From: Antedon mediterranea
Taxonomy: Eukaryota > Echinodermata > Crinoidea > Comatulida > Antedonidae
Assembly (NCBI RefSeq): GCF_964355755.1
Contig: NC_092676.1
Location: forward strand, 7,112,288 to 7,176,287
DNA: 64,000 bases
Reading direction: 5' to 3'
Under the pieces are notes generated by a model. It saw only the letters and a list, made by a program, of their open reading frames with translations. It did not search any database and had not been told where the DNA came from. Positions within the stretch are counted from its first letter, which is position 1. Each line of letters opens with the position of its first letter. This document shows, piece by piece, positions 1 to 12,064 of the stretch. The translations under genes and the position numbers were made by a program.

Positions 1-78
1 CCTGTTTTCCTCAAGGGCCTCATAAGCTCAGGGGCCCCTGAGTTTAGCCAGTGAGCGCTCATAGACGCTACGCCACTG
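1..78. repeat. 3' end of a hAT-like MITE (fragment)
   Basis: This stretch matches the right part of the complete element at 28204-28320: both share GTTTAGCCA, TGAGCGCTCATAG and the terminal CGCCACTG. Its left end lies outside the window. The rest of the leader up to 417 shows no coding signal I can support. Confidence 0.6.
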
Positions 79-417
79 TCGGTGTTGCAAACCAAGGATA
101 GTTCAGTCTTTATTTAAAGCAATTGCCTACTCAACGGGTAAGCTCAGCACATTTTTTTACAATGTAGGCTCTGATCCCCTAATCATTGCGGATCCGCATA
201 TAGCAGAGACGATCGCTTAGTCATGCATTCCGACCGTGGATGAAAAACCATGGATTAAAGAATAGAACGCACTGTATTTTGGAATACACGGACAGCTGCA
301 ACGTTGGCAATTAGGTCACAGTCAGTTACCCCACCTATTAGCCTACATGCCAATGTACACCAATAATACGCCCAAAAAATATCTGTTTATTAACTCTTAA
401 ACGTTATTTATTTTTAG

Positions 418-2060
418 AAAGTTTCGAAGACAAAAACTAGATTCTTTAACACAATTCGAGACGATCCAAAACCAATATTCAAGGGGGCACCGGTGACACG
501 TGAAAAGCACAAGATAGAAATGAAGATCATTTGTGAAATAAAAGGACTTGGTGTGTCTGATGTCTATTTCAAACCAGCTGCAGCTTTGAAACCGAAGAAG
601 TACAAAGCTACTGGAGAGTTTCAGACTTATCTTAGAATGTATGAAGACAGCACCTTCAGCAAGCAGATCAGTGGAACTGCCGCCGTGGAACTTAAAGAGA
701 AGTTATACTTTGCTGCGCACGCAACTACTCCTGGGAAAGAGGTTGCCATAGAAAGTTGTAGAGCAATGGCTAAGCATGGAACATGTACAGAGAATGACAA
801 GAAGTACACTTTCATCAAAGACGGGTTTGTTTTTACATCTAAATGTTCATTCTAATTCCATAAAGTGTATTTTCTAGTAAAAAGGCGGCCTGATCTAAAG
901 CTTGATTTCCAGTAAGAGGCAACGCAACAAATCACAAGCGATGAATTATGATGTCGCACGGTCATTGGTCAACTCGTATGTGCCGTACCGTTTGCTTAAA
1001 GATATACTGTCCCCCTAAAAACGTTTTTTTTACAAATTTTTAATAAGCCTTTTTAATGTCGCATAATAGTGATTCACTTGATCAAAAACTGGATCAACAC
1101 AAAATTATTTACCTGAAAAAATGTAATTTAAAGCAAAACAATACAAATTGTCAGACAACGGTTTTTGGTTAAAGTTAAACGTTTCTTTTGTCTTTTTATA
1201 AGTGAAATAATATTTTTTTTTCTTTACAGAAGTGAATAACTTTATTAAAACTGCAAAATGGCCTATTTAAAGTCTGATTTTATTAATCGTCATTTTCCAT
1301 GTTAAAGGGGAAAATACATCTTTAAATATATTCAATCTCCGTTTTCATCAAGTTTCTTTATTATCCTCAGGTGTGCAGTCGATTCTACGGCGTCCATTAG
1401 TTCTGATTTCACTGGCATAGGCCATAACTTCCTCATCGACTCGTTTGGATTTCTCCAATATGGTTTGACCAATGAGGTATGTATATTATGCTACAGGCAA
1501 ATTAAAGTACTTCGATTATTAATAATTAGAGAGAGTTTGTACTGTAGCCCAGACAAATTGATGATATATATAGGGTTTATACATAGGCCTAAGACTAGGC
1601 CATGATTGCGACCAAACTCATACGGAGAAGTATATGTGACGTGTATGTACCAGGTGATCGTTTTAGAGCATGCGCAGATCCAAATTGTAATAAATCTTAA
1701 TCTTTACAAACCACGAAGAGGCGAGTTAGTACACTTATTTTATTTTTTGCCGATACACGCATACATTCTTGTGATAACTTTTTTTGAAAGGGGGTGTATG
1801 TACGTGTGATGGGTATATCAATAAATTGGTAGCGTCATTTGAGGTTAACAATACACGAATATAAGGCAGACATTTAGTTTTATTCTTGTTTCATTTTTTT
1901 TTTATAGATCTTGGTTAAATGTAAGATGGTAACGTGCGATCCTGGGGTTAACGACTCGCGTTGCTCTGAGCTTAAACAAGGAGGATGCGTTCCTAGAAGT
2001 CGAAGAAGTTTATCATTTGAAAAGGAAACCGATGCATTTATGACATTAACAATTGAATAA
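418..2060 (+). CDS. Zona pellucida (ZP) domain protein, 3' part (three exons; 5' end outside window or not found)
   Basis: Three exons join in frame: 418-824, 1371-1476, 1908-2060 (stop TAA 2058-2060). The first reads K-V-S-K-T-K, then a stretch with the ZP-like words RDDPKP and VTREKHKIEM, and later VELKEKLYFAA and VAIESC. The 825 GT donor joins GG to G at 1371, giving IKDGCAVDST, the conserved ZP-C 'DGC..D.T' junction. The second exon gives FLIDSFGFLQYGLTNE and the third ILVKCKMVTCDPG with paired cysteines, then the basic site RSRR, a likely furin-type consensus cleavage site as in other ZP proteins. The frame ends 18 residues after that site without a transmembrane segment, so I predict a secreted or cleaved extracellular matrix protein. 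Upstream exons (signal peptide, N-terminal domains) are not visible. A polyA signal AATAAA lies at 2072-2077. Family is well supported; exact role (egg coat, cuticle, other matrix) cannot be told. Confidence 0.82.
996..1325. repeat. MITE family B, complete copy in ZP gene intron
   Basis: The ends are inverted: TTAAAGATATACTGTCCCCC at the left and a degenerate GGGGAAAATACATCTTTAA at the right. The family consensus end appears to be TTAAAGATGTATTGTCCCCC, seen again at 11388, 27160, 35224, 48277 and 49465. There is no coding capacity. Confidence 0.6.
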
Positions 2061-2936
2061 TGGCATTTTATAATAAATAATTAAAAGTATAAAACATTTA
2101 TATCTCACAATAATAATTATGATGGCTGTTACGTTAGTTTACGTCAGAGCAATGTCTTTTCTAATATGAACTATAATATAGTTTTCTTAATATAATATTA
2201 AGCACTGATTTTAAATAAATTTGTCAATTTTTATAATTTGCACACAATTATTATATTAATAAGAAATTGAATAATATTTATATAAAGACTCATTAGATTT
2301 TTCAATTATAGTCTTTAGCCTCAATTGTTTTGTTATGAAATTATAGTTGTTGTTGCTGGTGGAATAAATACATTTATAAATAATGAATAAAAATAGTTTC
2401 TTTTTATTTAACCACAAATTTATATGTTACCGTATATCATCTAGGCCTATATAGTGGAAACACATGGGTAATATTATTAAACGAAAACGTTTGTTGTGTG
2501 CATGCGTGTAATGTTCGTGTTGAGTGCGAAAACTGGTAACCGACAAGTAACTTATAAAATGATAAAGTATATTATTACGTTTCAATTTGGTAATCGCAAA
2601 TCATTGCGATAACTTCGGCCTGAATCCTTCCTGAATAAAATATCTGTGTTTGAATTTTCCATTTTAACTATATTTTTGATAGATGATGCGGTTTTAATTA
2701 AATATGTATTTACATATCAAACATAAAATTATGCCGGAGGTTCAACCCAGTATTATTCATCACTTTTGTTGTATTTAATTGGCTCTAAAAAAAAACACAA
2801 AAAACTACAGATCTATCTATAAATAGCATATATAGGTTTATAATTCTATATAAGTTGTATACGGTATTTCACAAAATCATTCAACCTGTAAGAGTAGTCT
2901 AGTTCATTGCAGCTCAAGAGATCTAGACAATTCACC
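2061..2936. other. Intergenic DNA between the ZP gene and CHMP2B-like copy 1
   Basis: AT-rich sequence carrying the polyA signal of the ZP gene (2072-2077) and, at its right end, the promoter of copy 1. I see no other gene here. Confidence 0.6.
2847..2854 (+). promoter_or_regulatory. TATA box of CHMP2B-like copy 1
   Basis: TATATAAG lies 90 bp before the ATG at 2937. Copy 3 has the same octamer 89 bp before its ATG, followed in both by a GTACGGTAT- or GTATACGGTAT-type word and ending in CTAGACAATTCACCATGTGG. The shared block is the likely core promoter and 5' UTR. Confidence 0.55.
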
Positions 2937-5900
2937 ATGTGGAATTTTTTAAAGAAAAAAGGTATGTACAATTTTGTTATTGTATGTTTATATTAGTATT
3001 GTATAGGTTAGTCGACCTAACATTGAAACATAGCATTATCTGCAAAAATAATAATGCGATTGGCTTCCATACTTAAAGAAGAAATTTAAAATTACGGAAA
3101 AAATTGCTAAATGTTATGATGGCTATTCTATCAAAAAGATTTTTGTATAAACACAAATATTTGTATTTTTCAGAACAACAGACAGACGGTAGGAGGAGAA
3201 GAGAAGAAAATAGGGTTTGTTTTAGAATCAACTTAAAACTAAAAAATGATAGTTAAATGTAAACAATTTGTAATAAGATCGTTTCATTGATTTTGTTATG
3301 GTTTATGTTTTTTTGTATAAGTCTCTGTAATGGATTACTTGATATAAAAAACCTAATGCGTCAATTGTATAATTGTATGGGATTTTCCATGTTTTGTAGG
3401 AGAATTGTTCATGTGTATTTTTAACGCATTGATGTATGATTGATTTATGTTGTATTTATTGTTAGGGTGTACAAAGTCCTGCGGTAAGGTCGACACAGAA
3501 AAACCAACGTGAAATAAGAAAACAACAAAGAAAACTGGTAAGTAGTATTTTATGATGACTATTTTCCATTACTAGTAAATTCAGTCAGTTCCAACACAGT
3601 TCTAACGAAATCCGACATGAAATGTTGCTTTAAACAATGTTTATCAATTGTGTCACGTCAGTAGTTTGTTTATTTGAAACATGTAACAGAGTTTTTGTAA
3701 ACAAAACTATTTTGCAGAAAAGAGAGAAACAGAGAGCAGAAAAAAGAGAAAATAGAAAGGTTGGTTACGTTTTTATTACGTAGAACTCGGAATTTGATAA
3801 TAACGCTCCATGAAATGTGTTATGGTTTAGGCATAAGCCTATGTGTTGTTTTTTGTTTTGCAAATGAAGTATTTGTGTGTTGCCTAACAATGTCGAACAT
3901 CTTAATTATCAGGTACAGAGAGACCTTAAACGTGAAATAAGGAAGCTTGAAAGAGAAGAAAGAAAAATCGTAAGTAATTCACACAGCTCCGCACCAAAGC
4001 CAATAACCACCCTTCAAACCCCTTCCTCCTCAGCTCTAACGGAACTCAACATTAATACATTGCTTGTAGATTTAATGTATCATGTGTCTATAATCTGTGT
4101 CTATTTGAAAAAATATAATTTTGTGTGTAGGCTTTTTAAAAGAGAAAAATGTAAAACTAAAATATTTGTATTTTACAGGAAAAAGAAATGCGGAGATCGG
4201 ATCGAAGAAACTATACAAAGGTTTGTTTCGTTAATCAACTAACTCAAAATAAATAGCTACATTCTGCAATTTATTTTTGTTGTACAAAGTCAACCATCCG
4301 TTATCAGTTGAATTCTTGTGAATAAATTTTCCAATCGGAGTATATTTATATTTTAAATTTTCCATTTCTGATTTAAAATTAATATTTTGATGAGATCTAA
4401 CAGTCCCAAACTAGGTTAAAGGATGATTTTCCAGTTCAGTAATATTGCCCTGTGTTCCGAACATTTAATGATGCGTGTCTCGTCAATAGGTTCTTGACGT
4501 AAATCAATATTTTGTAGAGGGGTTTTCCATGTTTATTTTTGGACCATCGATTTACTAATTGTTATGGTTAGAAGTGCCTTTATAGTCGTATTGTTCTGTC
4601 ATACTGGTAAGCATTTAATAGATAAATAATGCGTACAGTTTGTCTAATAAGTAGAAGAAACTTTAAAAAATGGCGTTCTGCAAGAAAGCGTTTGATCTTT
4701 TTTTCTTTTATTTATAAAAACAATCTCGCCAGTCAATATAAATAAATAAAATAAGTGGCATAAGGATAACTATTTATAGAGATACAGAAAAACTAAAGCT
4801 ACAGCGATAATGGATAGAAGGAAATGTTGACGCCACGTATTATGAGCTGTATTATAGGCTATTGAGAAGGAATTATATCAGAATAGGAAAATCAGCGTCT
4901 TGTATGATCTCACACCACAGAGCTTATACTGTAGACGACCGACCTTGATTGTAGACGTCTGTCACCATTACCCCTATTCCAAAATGTTGTGAATATTTCA
5001 AAAGATATTAAACCCAATGTTAGAGTATGAGTAGACCTAATTGTGTCATATTATTACTGAAGTCTCTATTTGACAAAAAAAAATCAGATGGAACGGTTAC
5101 TGAGTTTTAGCGCGACCAGCTGATAATCAATGATCAATCAGTCTTGAATGAATTCTTTATAACATAAATAATTTAAAATATTTTAATTTCAGACAAGTGC
5201 AACTTTACAACAACATCTTGTAAATTTGCTGAAAGTAAAATCAATATGTAATGCAGTGAGAGCACAGGCAAAGGTGAGTTTTATTTTTCTCTGGAAATGA
5301 TAATTGATTATTGTTGTTATACAAATTAGATATAGTTGATGCAGAGTAAACATTTTCCAGAGACTATAACCGCCTATGCTGATTTTGGTTGAAATAGTTT
5401 AGATTTCAAAACTACTTTGCTCTGTACAGTAGGCCTAAGTATTATTATAGTTTTGCGAAAATTATCAACCGGGCGTTACCAAAGTATTGAACCGACTGCA
5501 AGAAAATACTGTAAATTCACTCATCGCCGTATCCCCACCTCTTCTCTACATTGCTCTTTTTACTAAACTATTATTTTACAGGAAAACGAAAAACGGAGAG
5601 CGACAAGAAGAGGGGATAGGCCTCCTACACAGGTTTGTTCTGTGGATTATTACTGTAACTGAAAACTTTAAAAATGTGATACATTTTTTCGATCCAGAGC
5701 ATTAATATTGTTTTTGTTTTGTTGTAAATATGACTTATTTGTTTTGTTGTTGCTTAATGTCAAACATCTTAATTATCAGGTACCGTGACTTGGGGTTTTC
5801 CATGTGTATTTTTGCAACCATTGATGATTCATTGTTGGTTTAGAAGTGCCTAGTCGTGAATCATTCTTTCATATGTATTCTTTGTCTAAAAGTAGAAACC

Positions 5901-7036
5901 TTTGTGTTCTGCTAGATAACTAATATCTCACCTTCTGACGTCAGTTATGAAAAACTCACTATTTTTTTCACGTAATTTTGAATACAATTACTATTAAATA
6001 ATCATTTCAAAACAAATTTGCATAAAATAATCTAACATGATAGTTTTGTAAAATTATAAACTGGGCGTTACCAAAGTTTGAACCGACTGTGAGGAAATTC
6101 CAAAAACAGTTAACTACACGCAGATGATAACATTATTATTATTATTATATGTCAATTAACTTTGGATTATATTTAAATTTCAGCCTACAGAATCACTTGT
6201 CACATTATTGAGAAACGCATCTGAGGTAATTTAAAAACATAATATCATCATCAAATTTCTACTCTAAATCCATCAAATCTAGTCTTTTAAATATCTTACC
6301 ATTTTTTATAAAGCCGAAACAGTATATAATACCGGCTATTGAACTTGCTGCTCCGGACTGGAATTATACAATAGTATGAAAACTAGACCTTCCATTTAGA
6401 TACAGTACACTTGGCATACAAAGTGTATTCATATAGTTGTGTTACTATATTCCCTTTCTGCTTTTAGGTAATGGGTGCAATGCATAAGAAGATGCCACCT
6501 GAACAGTTGGCCAACATCATACAGGAGTTTCAGACAGAGTTCGAAAGAATCACCGAGGCACAACAATTAGGTATGTTTAATTATAATCCTGATGCTATGG
6601 TTTTATTACAGCATCGTACAGGTTAAAGCATTCATTGCATGATCAATATTCGAACTGAAGTAAATTAAAGCGACCAATATGAATTGACACGACGGGCACG
6701 AGGACTAATGGAGCGGCTGATCCAGGATGTTAAATAAGAAGAGAGGAAAAGGGCCTAAACATGATAAATAATGAATTAAATAAAGTGTTCAATTAACTCT
6801 ATCAATGTCCTATTTTAGCTTTGTAATTTCAAAATCTGAAAATGTACATTGCTTTAGGGGTCACACAATTTACGTGAATTGGAATTTGTTAGACACTAAC
6901 ACTTTTTTTTAATTAATTAATCTCATGGATTTTCTTAACTTCAATTAATTGTATTAATTTCCACATAATTTTTTTTTAAAGTCATGGTTCATTCTTAGAA
7001 GAACTTCTAGAGTCTGGAGATAAGGAGGAATGGTAA
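2937..7036 (+). CDS. CHMP2B-like ESCRT-III paralogue, copy 1, C-terminally truncated with basic N-terminal micro-exons
   Basis: Predicted exons: 2937-2961, 3174-3214, 3466-3537, 3718-3759, 3913-3969, 4179-4220, 5193-5273, 5582-5632, 6184-6225, 6468-6570, 6999-7036; all phases match and give 197 aa (180 if the out-of-order exon 5582-5632 is skipped). It begins MWNFLKKK. Residues ~9-93 come from short Lys/Arg/Glu-rich exons (for example REIRKQQRKL, KREKQRAEKRENRK, REIRKLEREERKI). The core is recognisable against canonical CHMP2B exon by exon: ATLQQHLVNLLKVK (TILAKQLVNMRKAK), and VMGAMHKKMPPEQLANIIQ (AMGAMNKQISPQQIAQTMQ). The exon at 5193 is seven codons shorter than its canonical equivalent. 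The frame ends LLESGDKEEW-stop, so the C-terminal helix and MIT-interacting motif are absent. It could be a functional divergent subunit or a decaying duplicate; intact splice sites in all 11 exons favour function. The parental family polymerises on endosomal membranes and recruits Vps4. Confidence 0.66.
5441..6100 (+). repeat. Intragenic duplicated segments inside copy 1
   Basis: Intron text around GGGCGTTACCAAAGT and GAACCGACTG occurs at about 5470 and again at about 6063. The text CATCTTAATTATCAGGTAC at 3898-3916 (acceptor of exon 5) recurs near 5763-5782, where the following exon has decayed. These pairs explain the second ELEIQRA-type exon (5582-5632) lying downstream of the core exon 5193-5273. 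Confidence 0.55.
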
Positions 7037-7142
7037 TTCAAGTTTCGGAACTGCTGGTAGCAATCAGAAGAAATTTAATATTATTAAATTCGATCGTCAT
7101 GCTTTATCGTGCAGCTAATTATCATTTAATTAATTAATAAGT

Positions 7143-7390
7143 TAAAGGTGTTTTATATAAATTTTACTAAAAATGAGTATTTGAATTAAATATAATAAAT
7201 TAGGGGTGTTTTATATAATTCAGTAAAAATAAGCCTTTTAATTAATCATAAAAATTTAGGGGTGTTATATATTAAATCTAATAAATGTGGGATGTTCTAT
7301 ATAATTTCACTAAAAATGAATATTTTAATTAAATATAATGAGTTAGGTTTTTTATATAATTTCACAAACAGTGAGTATTTTAATAATATG
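7143..7390. repeat. AT-rich tandem repeat, about 60-bp unit, about four copies
   Basis: The unit contains a GGTGTTTTATATAAtTT word, then ACTAAAAATGA and TTTTAATTAAATATAATA. It repeats with drift from 7143 to about 7390 directly 3' of copy 1. Confidence 0.6.
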
Positions 7391-7649
7391 CCTTTTTTAA
7401 CAGTTTATTTAACCATGTATTTATTTATGGTATTTAGTTATGGTATTTATTTATTCACACAATTATAAAGAATACAAGTCAAGGCCTACAAGTAAATGGT
7501 GTGTGAGGAAGACACGTCACATGGCCAGATGGCTTTAGGCTTGGTCCTCAATAAATGATATATAATATTTTGTTGAAAAGAGTTTAGCAAAGTAAATAAA
7601 GTAAATATTAAAATTGATGCAGTCTCTATATAGATGTACATTTTTTTGT

Positions 7650-7870
7650 AAGGGTTTGTATTTCAATTTCAATTTAATTTATTTCCACAATATTATAACA
7701 TACATACAGGATAATAACAGCAAGGAAGTAATCATGTGGGGGGAGGATCATATAAGTCAGAAAGACTTTAAGTTTGACCCACCCAAGGATATAACATTAA
7801 ATACGAATACACGAAAAAGAAAAAAATATACACATATTAACTAATAATAAATATAAGGTTCTTTAATCTA
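7650..7870 (-). mobile_element. Possible 3' end of a non-LTR retroelement
   Basis: Read on the minus strand the block ends in repeated AAATTGAAATTGAAAT, similar to the simple-repeat tails of non-LTR elements seen elsewhere in the window (25266-25279). No reverse transcriptase sequence is left. Confidence 0.25.
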
Positions 7871-8206
7871 AATAATTTCCAATAAGAATTCGATTGTATA
7901 ATGTAGTTATAGCAACTAGTCAATACGATAAAAATAGACGTCCAGTAGCGATATTGATTAATACAGTTTTAACAAAAGGCATGCGTCTGATGGACGAGAA
8001 CTATAAGATGAATCATCAGTGCATTGTAGATCACATTCACACATTCTAAAAATAGTAATTACTATAAATACATTTATGTCGTAACACATAGCGTCACTAT
8101 TACGTCACAAACTCATTCAATTGTTATAATAAATAACAGTGTATGTCTAGCTTACATTCTATATCTCACAGTTTTTGCTGAACGTTTTCGGTCTAGATAA
8201 TTCAAA

Positions 8207-11121
8207 ATGAGTGGACGAAATAAAGGTTTGTAAAATCATTGCATTTATTGTAGGTTTCATCATAACTAGATTACCCCACTGTCACTATCATTTATAGAGA
8301 TATCTAACCAAGGTATAGGACACAATTCGCTTTAGTTTAAAAACGCTGGACACAGACATAACCATTAAGGCCAAAACAAAAAGTTCAGATAGAATAGTAA
8401 ATATATTTAATGGAAACATGTCTTGAAAAGATAAGATAAATCATATTTAATACATTTTTAAATACTTAAATTTGTTGAATTAAAAATACGAATTAGGTAT
8501 AATACTGATGAACTTCTAAAACACATAGTCGCAATTGAACCAAGCTTATTTATTCATTCCACATCACATAAGCTTATGCCATGTCTGATGAATATAATAT
8601 CAGCAACAAAAATAAATAGTTATATGAGTCTTAATTTAAATTTTCGGATATTCTGACAGAAATGCGAAAAAATGGCAAAGCACTAAACAAAACTCATAGA
8701 GAAATGGAACATGAACGCGAAAAACTTGAAAAAGAAGAACACAATTTAGTAAGTCAGTGTCAAGTTATTTCATCATCCTCCTTAAAACAACATAGGCCTA
8801 AAGGATTGCTTTCTTTTAAAATGTGTAAATTTATACTGTTTTTATTTTAAGGAATTGGCAATACAAAGAGCAGCAAAAAAAGGAGACAAACAGGTTTGTT
8901 TTGTTATCTGCATTAAACGTAATGATTTTTATTTACATTTATATATTTTTAAGTCCAGTATTGTTGCTTAAACTACTTAATTATAGGATGCAAGATTTCT
9001 CAATATGTACTTACTTCTATAATCGATTTTAAAATCTGTAGAATAGATGTTTTGGATTTCCCATGTGTTTATTTTTAGAACCACGTCGATGATGGCACGT
9101 TATATTTTTTTACTTACTTACATTTTGATCATTCATCCGTACTGCAACAAATAAACTTCTTTTAACTTGTTAAAAGCAATGACCTCATAAACAGTGACAA
9201 AGTATTATATGAATAATAACTCTAAGTGTTCCCTCGCCATTCAACTATTTTGTAAAGAAACAAAAGTCTTTTCATATTACGTGTTTAGTAACTGTAATTC
9301 TACCCTAACAATGCATAGACTAGCCTGCCGACTGATATCGTGAATGAATATTTGTAATTTCAGACATGTACAATTTTAGCAAAACAACTTGTAAATCTAA
9401 GAAAAACAAAAACAAGATCTTATGGAGCATCAGCAAAGGTATCAGCGGTGAAAACACAGGCTAAGGTGTGTTTCTTTTCTTGAGTTGCTGTTTTCTCATG
9501 GCATGATGATTAGTTATTTTACATTACCGCACTATTAGGATTTTGTTATTCGATTTGACTTTTAGAGTGAACTAGGAAACAAGGGGAAGTATAGTATAGT
9601 AACACGTAACAAACAAACATATACTATAGTACCGAGTAAAACTAGCATGTCTACGATTATCTAACTTTGCGCCTTTGTTTTACATTTCAGACAATGCAAT
9701 CTACAAAGACACTGGCCACAGCAATGGGAAGCAAAACTAAGGTACAGTATTACATTATACATTCATCATATTTGTTTATAGTAATAAGGTGTGTAATGTT
9801 TTCTAAAAACTGGAAACGCAAACTAAGTTATCAATGCAAACAAGACAATGTTGTTCAATTGCTTTGATACAAATAAAGGATATAAACACAACTCAATGGT
9901 CATTTTCCATTTTCATCTAACCTTATAAATTCTGGAAATTATAACAAAATCTGATTTAATATTAATGTTTGCCATAATTTAAGGGGAAATCTCACCTGTT
10001 GTTGGTAACTACAACGTTAACTTTGGAGTGGAGCTGTGGCTTGGTGGTTATGATGCTTGGCTACCAATCTAAGGGTCCTGGGTTCAAGTCCTGTCATATG
10101 TCAGGGTTTTTTTCTCATGACAATTTACAACTCCACTCCCAAAGACTTAATAATAAGTCTTTGTCTATGTAGAGCATCTTGTGTATATGTTTGTCTTATA
10201 TGTTCTAGTGCAGTATATGGAGAGCCATCTCGATAGTGCTTTGCACTCATGGCAATCCTCAGGGTGCTGCACCGCTGTGTTGTCATGTATGTTTGCCTGA
10301 AAATTAAATAAAATAAAATAAAATAAAATAAAATAAAATAAACTGAAGCCTGTCTTGCTAACAAGATTTACCAAGATAATGAACAAATATCCATTATAAG
10401 TAGGAGTAGGCAATAATAGACTTAAATAAATTAAATAAATCACAAAATATTGTAACATTTAAAACACACTCTCTCAATTAGTAAAGTGTATTAAGGAGTT
10501 GGTCATGATTATTTGTTTTGTTTTAAGGGAATGGTGGCCATGAATAAGCAAATGTCAACTGAAAAGGTAGACCAGATAACGCAGAAATATGGAAGCGAAT
10601 CTGCCAAGTCGGATAGGAAACAAGAATCAAGTATGTTTAATTGTATTTTACCACTATTACTATGGGTATGGTTTGAATACATTCATTTGAAAGGAAATTT
10701 TTCATTAAAAAAAAATTGAAATAGTAGAAGTGGAAGTCAAACTGTAAAGCATGAATCAGGGAGTAATCCTGATGTGAGGCATCCAGTTACTTTTATCCAA
10801 CTGTTATGATCGATGATAATAACAGAAATGATTCATATAATAGGTGCAGGGCATTTTTTATATTTAGGCCAATTGCCAAAGATAAAGATAAGCGAATTCA
10901 TTCACTATATTTCTTAAAGGTGCCAATCCTTTTCACAAGACAAATTAGCCATAACTCAGGTGTATAGCAACTTTACTATAGACAGTAAATATTTTAAATA
11001 ATTGTATTTACCTAATGTTGTTTTTTAAGTGGATGATACTTTAGAAGATCTTCTTACCGAGTCTGGAGACGAAGAAGAGGAAACGAGAGCAATCGTAAGC
11101 AAAGCATTAAAAGACCTTTGA
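8207..11121 (+). CDS. CHMP2B-like ESCRT-III paralogue, copy 2, C-terminally truncated
   Basis: Seven exons join in frame: 8207-8225, 8660-8748, 8852-8893, 9364-9465, 9691-9741, 10528-10630, 11030-11121 (498 nt, 165 aa). Exon structure and phases match the first seven exons of canonical CHMP2B. Starts MSGRNK; residues 7-36 keep the helix-1 pattern EMRKNGKALNKTHREMEHE; 37-50 ELAIQRAAKKGDKQ; 51-84 are almost identical to the canonical gene (TCTILAKQLVNLRKTK, SYGASAKVSAVKTQAK). Residues 102-135 have drifted from the canonical NFEKES...MTEEL helix. The last exon begins MDDTLEDLLTESGDEEEETR, then reads AIVSKALKDL-stop, so the frame ends about 47 residues early and has no MIT-interacting motif. This is the copy closest to CHMP2B. 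Upstream is TTACGTCAC, a CRE-like word, at about 8100. A SINE sits in the intron before exon 6. Role is inferred: an ESCRT-III subunit that could co-polymerise but not be released by Vps4 in the usual way. Confidence 0.78.
10026..10342 (+). mobile_element. tRNA-derived SINE in intron of copy 2
   Basis: The head carries pol III promoter boxes: A box TGGCTTGGTGG (10037-10047) and B box GGTTCAAGTCC (10081-10091). A non-tRNA body follows and the element ends in a (AAATA)n tail at 10302-10342. Part of the same body is present in reverse at 41106-41194, showing dispersal. Confidence 0.82.
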
Positions 11122-12064
11122 GCAGCATTGTAGTACTACTGTAGCAATCGTACAAACAAACATTAATTTATCGTGGATTTTTATTTAGTTATGTTTTGTT
11201 TTAACATTAGGTCTACTGCTTTTGTTAAAATTACTCTTTTATTTTTGTTTTTATATAAGTAAAATAATAATTTTGTTGGATTTTTTCTACAGAAGTGAAT
11301 AACTTTATTGAAACTGCAAAAATCGTTTATCAAAAGTCTGATTATTAATCTTCATTTTTCATGTATTTGGGGGACAATACATCTTTAACGATAAAGTTAT
11401 AGTTTAAAAACTAAATTCTGTCTTTAATAAAACAACAAGAGATCGAGAACATAACAAAAATAGGTCGAGTATAAAGATAAATTTACGTATAAAAACTCAG
11501 CAATATTACTTATACTTATATTAATATAAAAGTTAAATGATATAAAGACTCAATCGAATTTTCTTTATTGTTTTGTTGGGGAACAATTCATGGCTATTTG
11601 TTGCTGGGGAATTAATAAATGTAATGAATATCATGTACAATAGGCATTATGGTGATCTAACCGTGTGACATGCAGTATTCGTATTACGCTCGAGAAATAC
11701 TGTTCCTAAGGTCCTTAGGCTTTTTCAATCCAAAATTGAATTATCATCATGATGCAAGACTCGGCAATAGTTTTGCCTCGGAATCGTTTAGAATAATATG
11801 TATAGGCCTATCTTTTGGATTTTCCATACCAGATCTATTTTTATCGATGATACGGTACAATATTTGTTTACATTTACATATCAAAACATAAAATTAATGT
11901 ATGTTTAGACGTTCTAAAAATAGCACACCAAAAACTACACACATTTACATATTATTGATTTATTTCTTCACATACTATATAAGTAAGTACGGTATGTCAC
12001 AACCTCACTCAGTGTTTGGTGAAAGTTGGATATACGAGGTATTCCTTGGTCTAGACAATTCACC
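11122..12064. other. Intergenic DNA between copies 2 and 3
   Basis: Contains a partial family B MITE with right end GGGGGACAATACATCTTTAA at about 11369-11388, then AT-rich DNA and the TATA promoter of copy 3. No gene seen. Confidence 0.5.
11976..11983 (+). promoter_or_regulatory. TATA box of CHMP2B-like copy 3
   Basis: TATATAAG lies 89 bp before the ATG at 12065, matching the placement and flanks of the copy 1 promoter. Confidence 0.55.

Noticed and set aside
10125-10458. Minus-strand frames of 79 and 97 codons
   Set aside because: They are the complement of the SINE body and its (AAATA)n tail.
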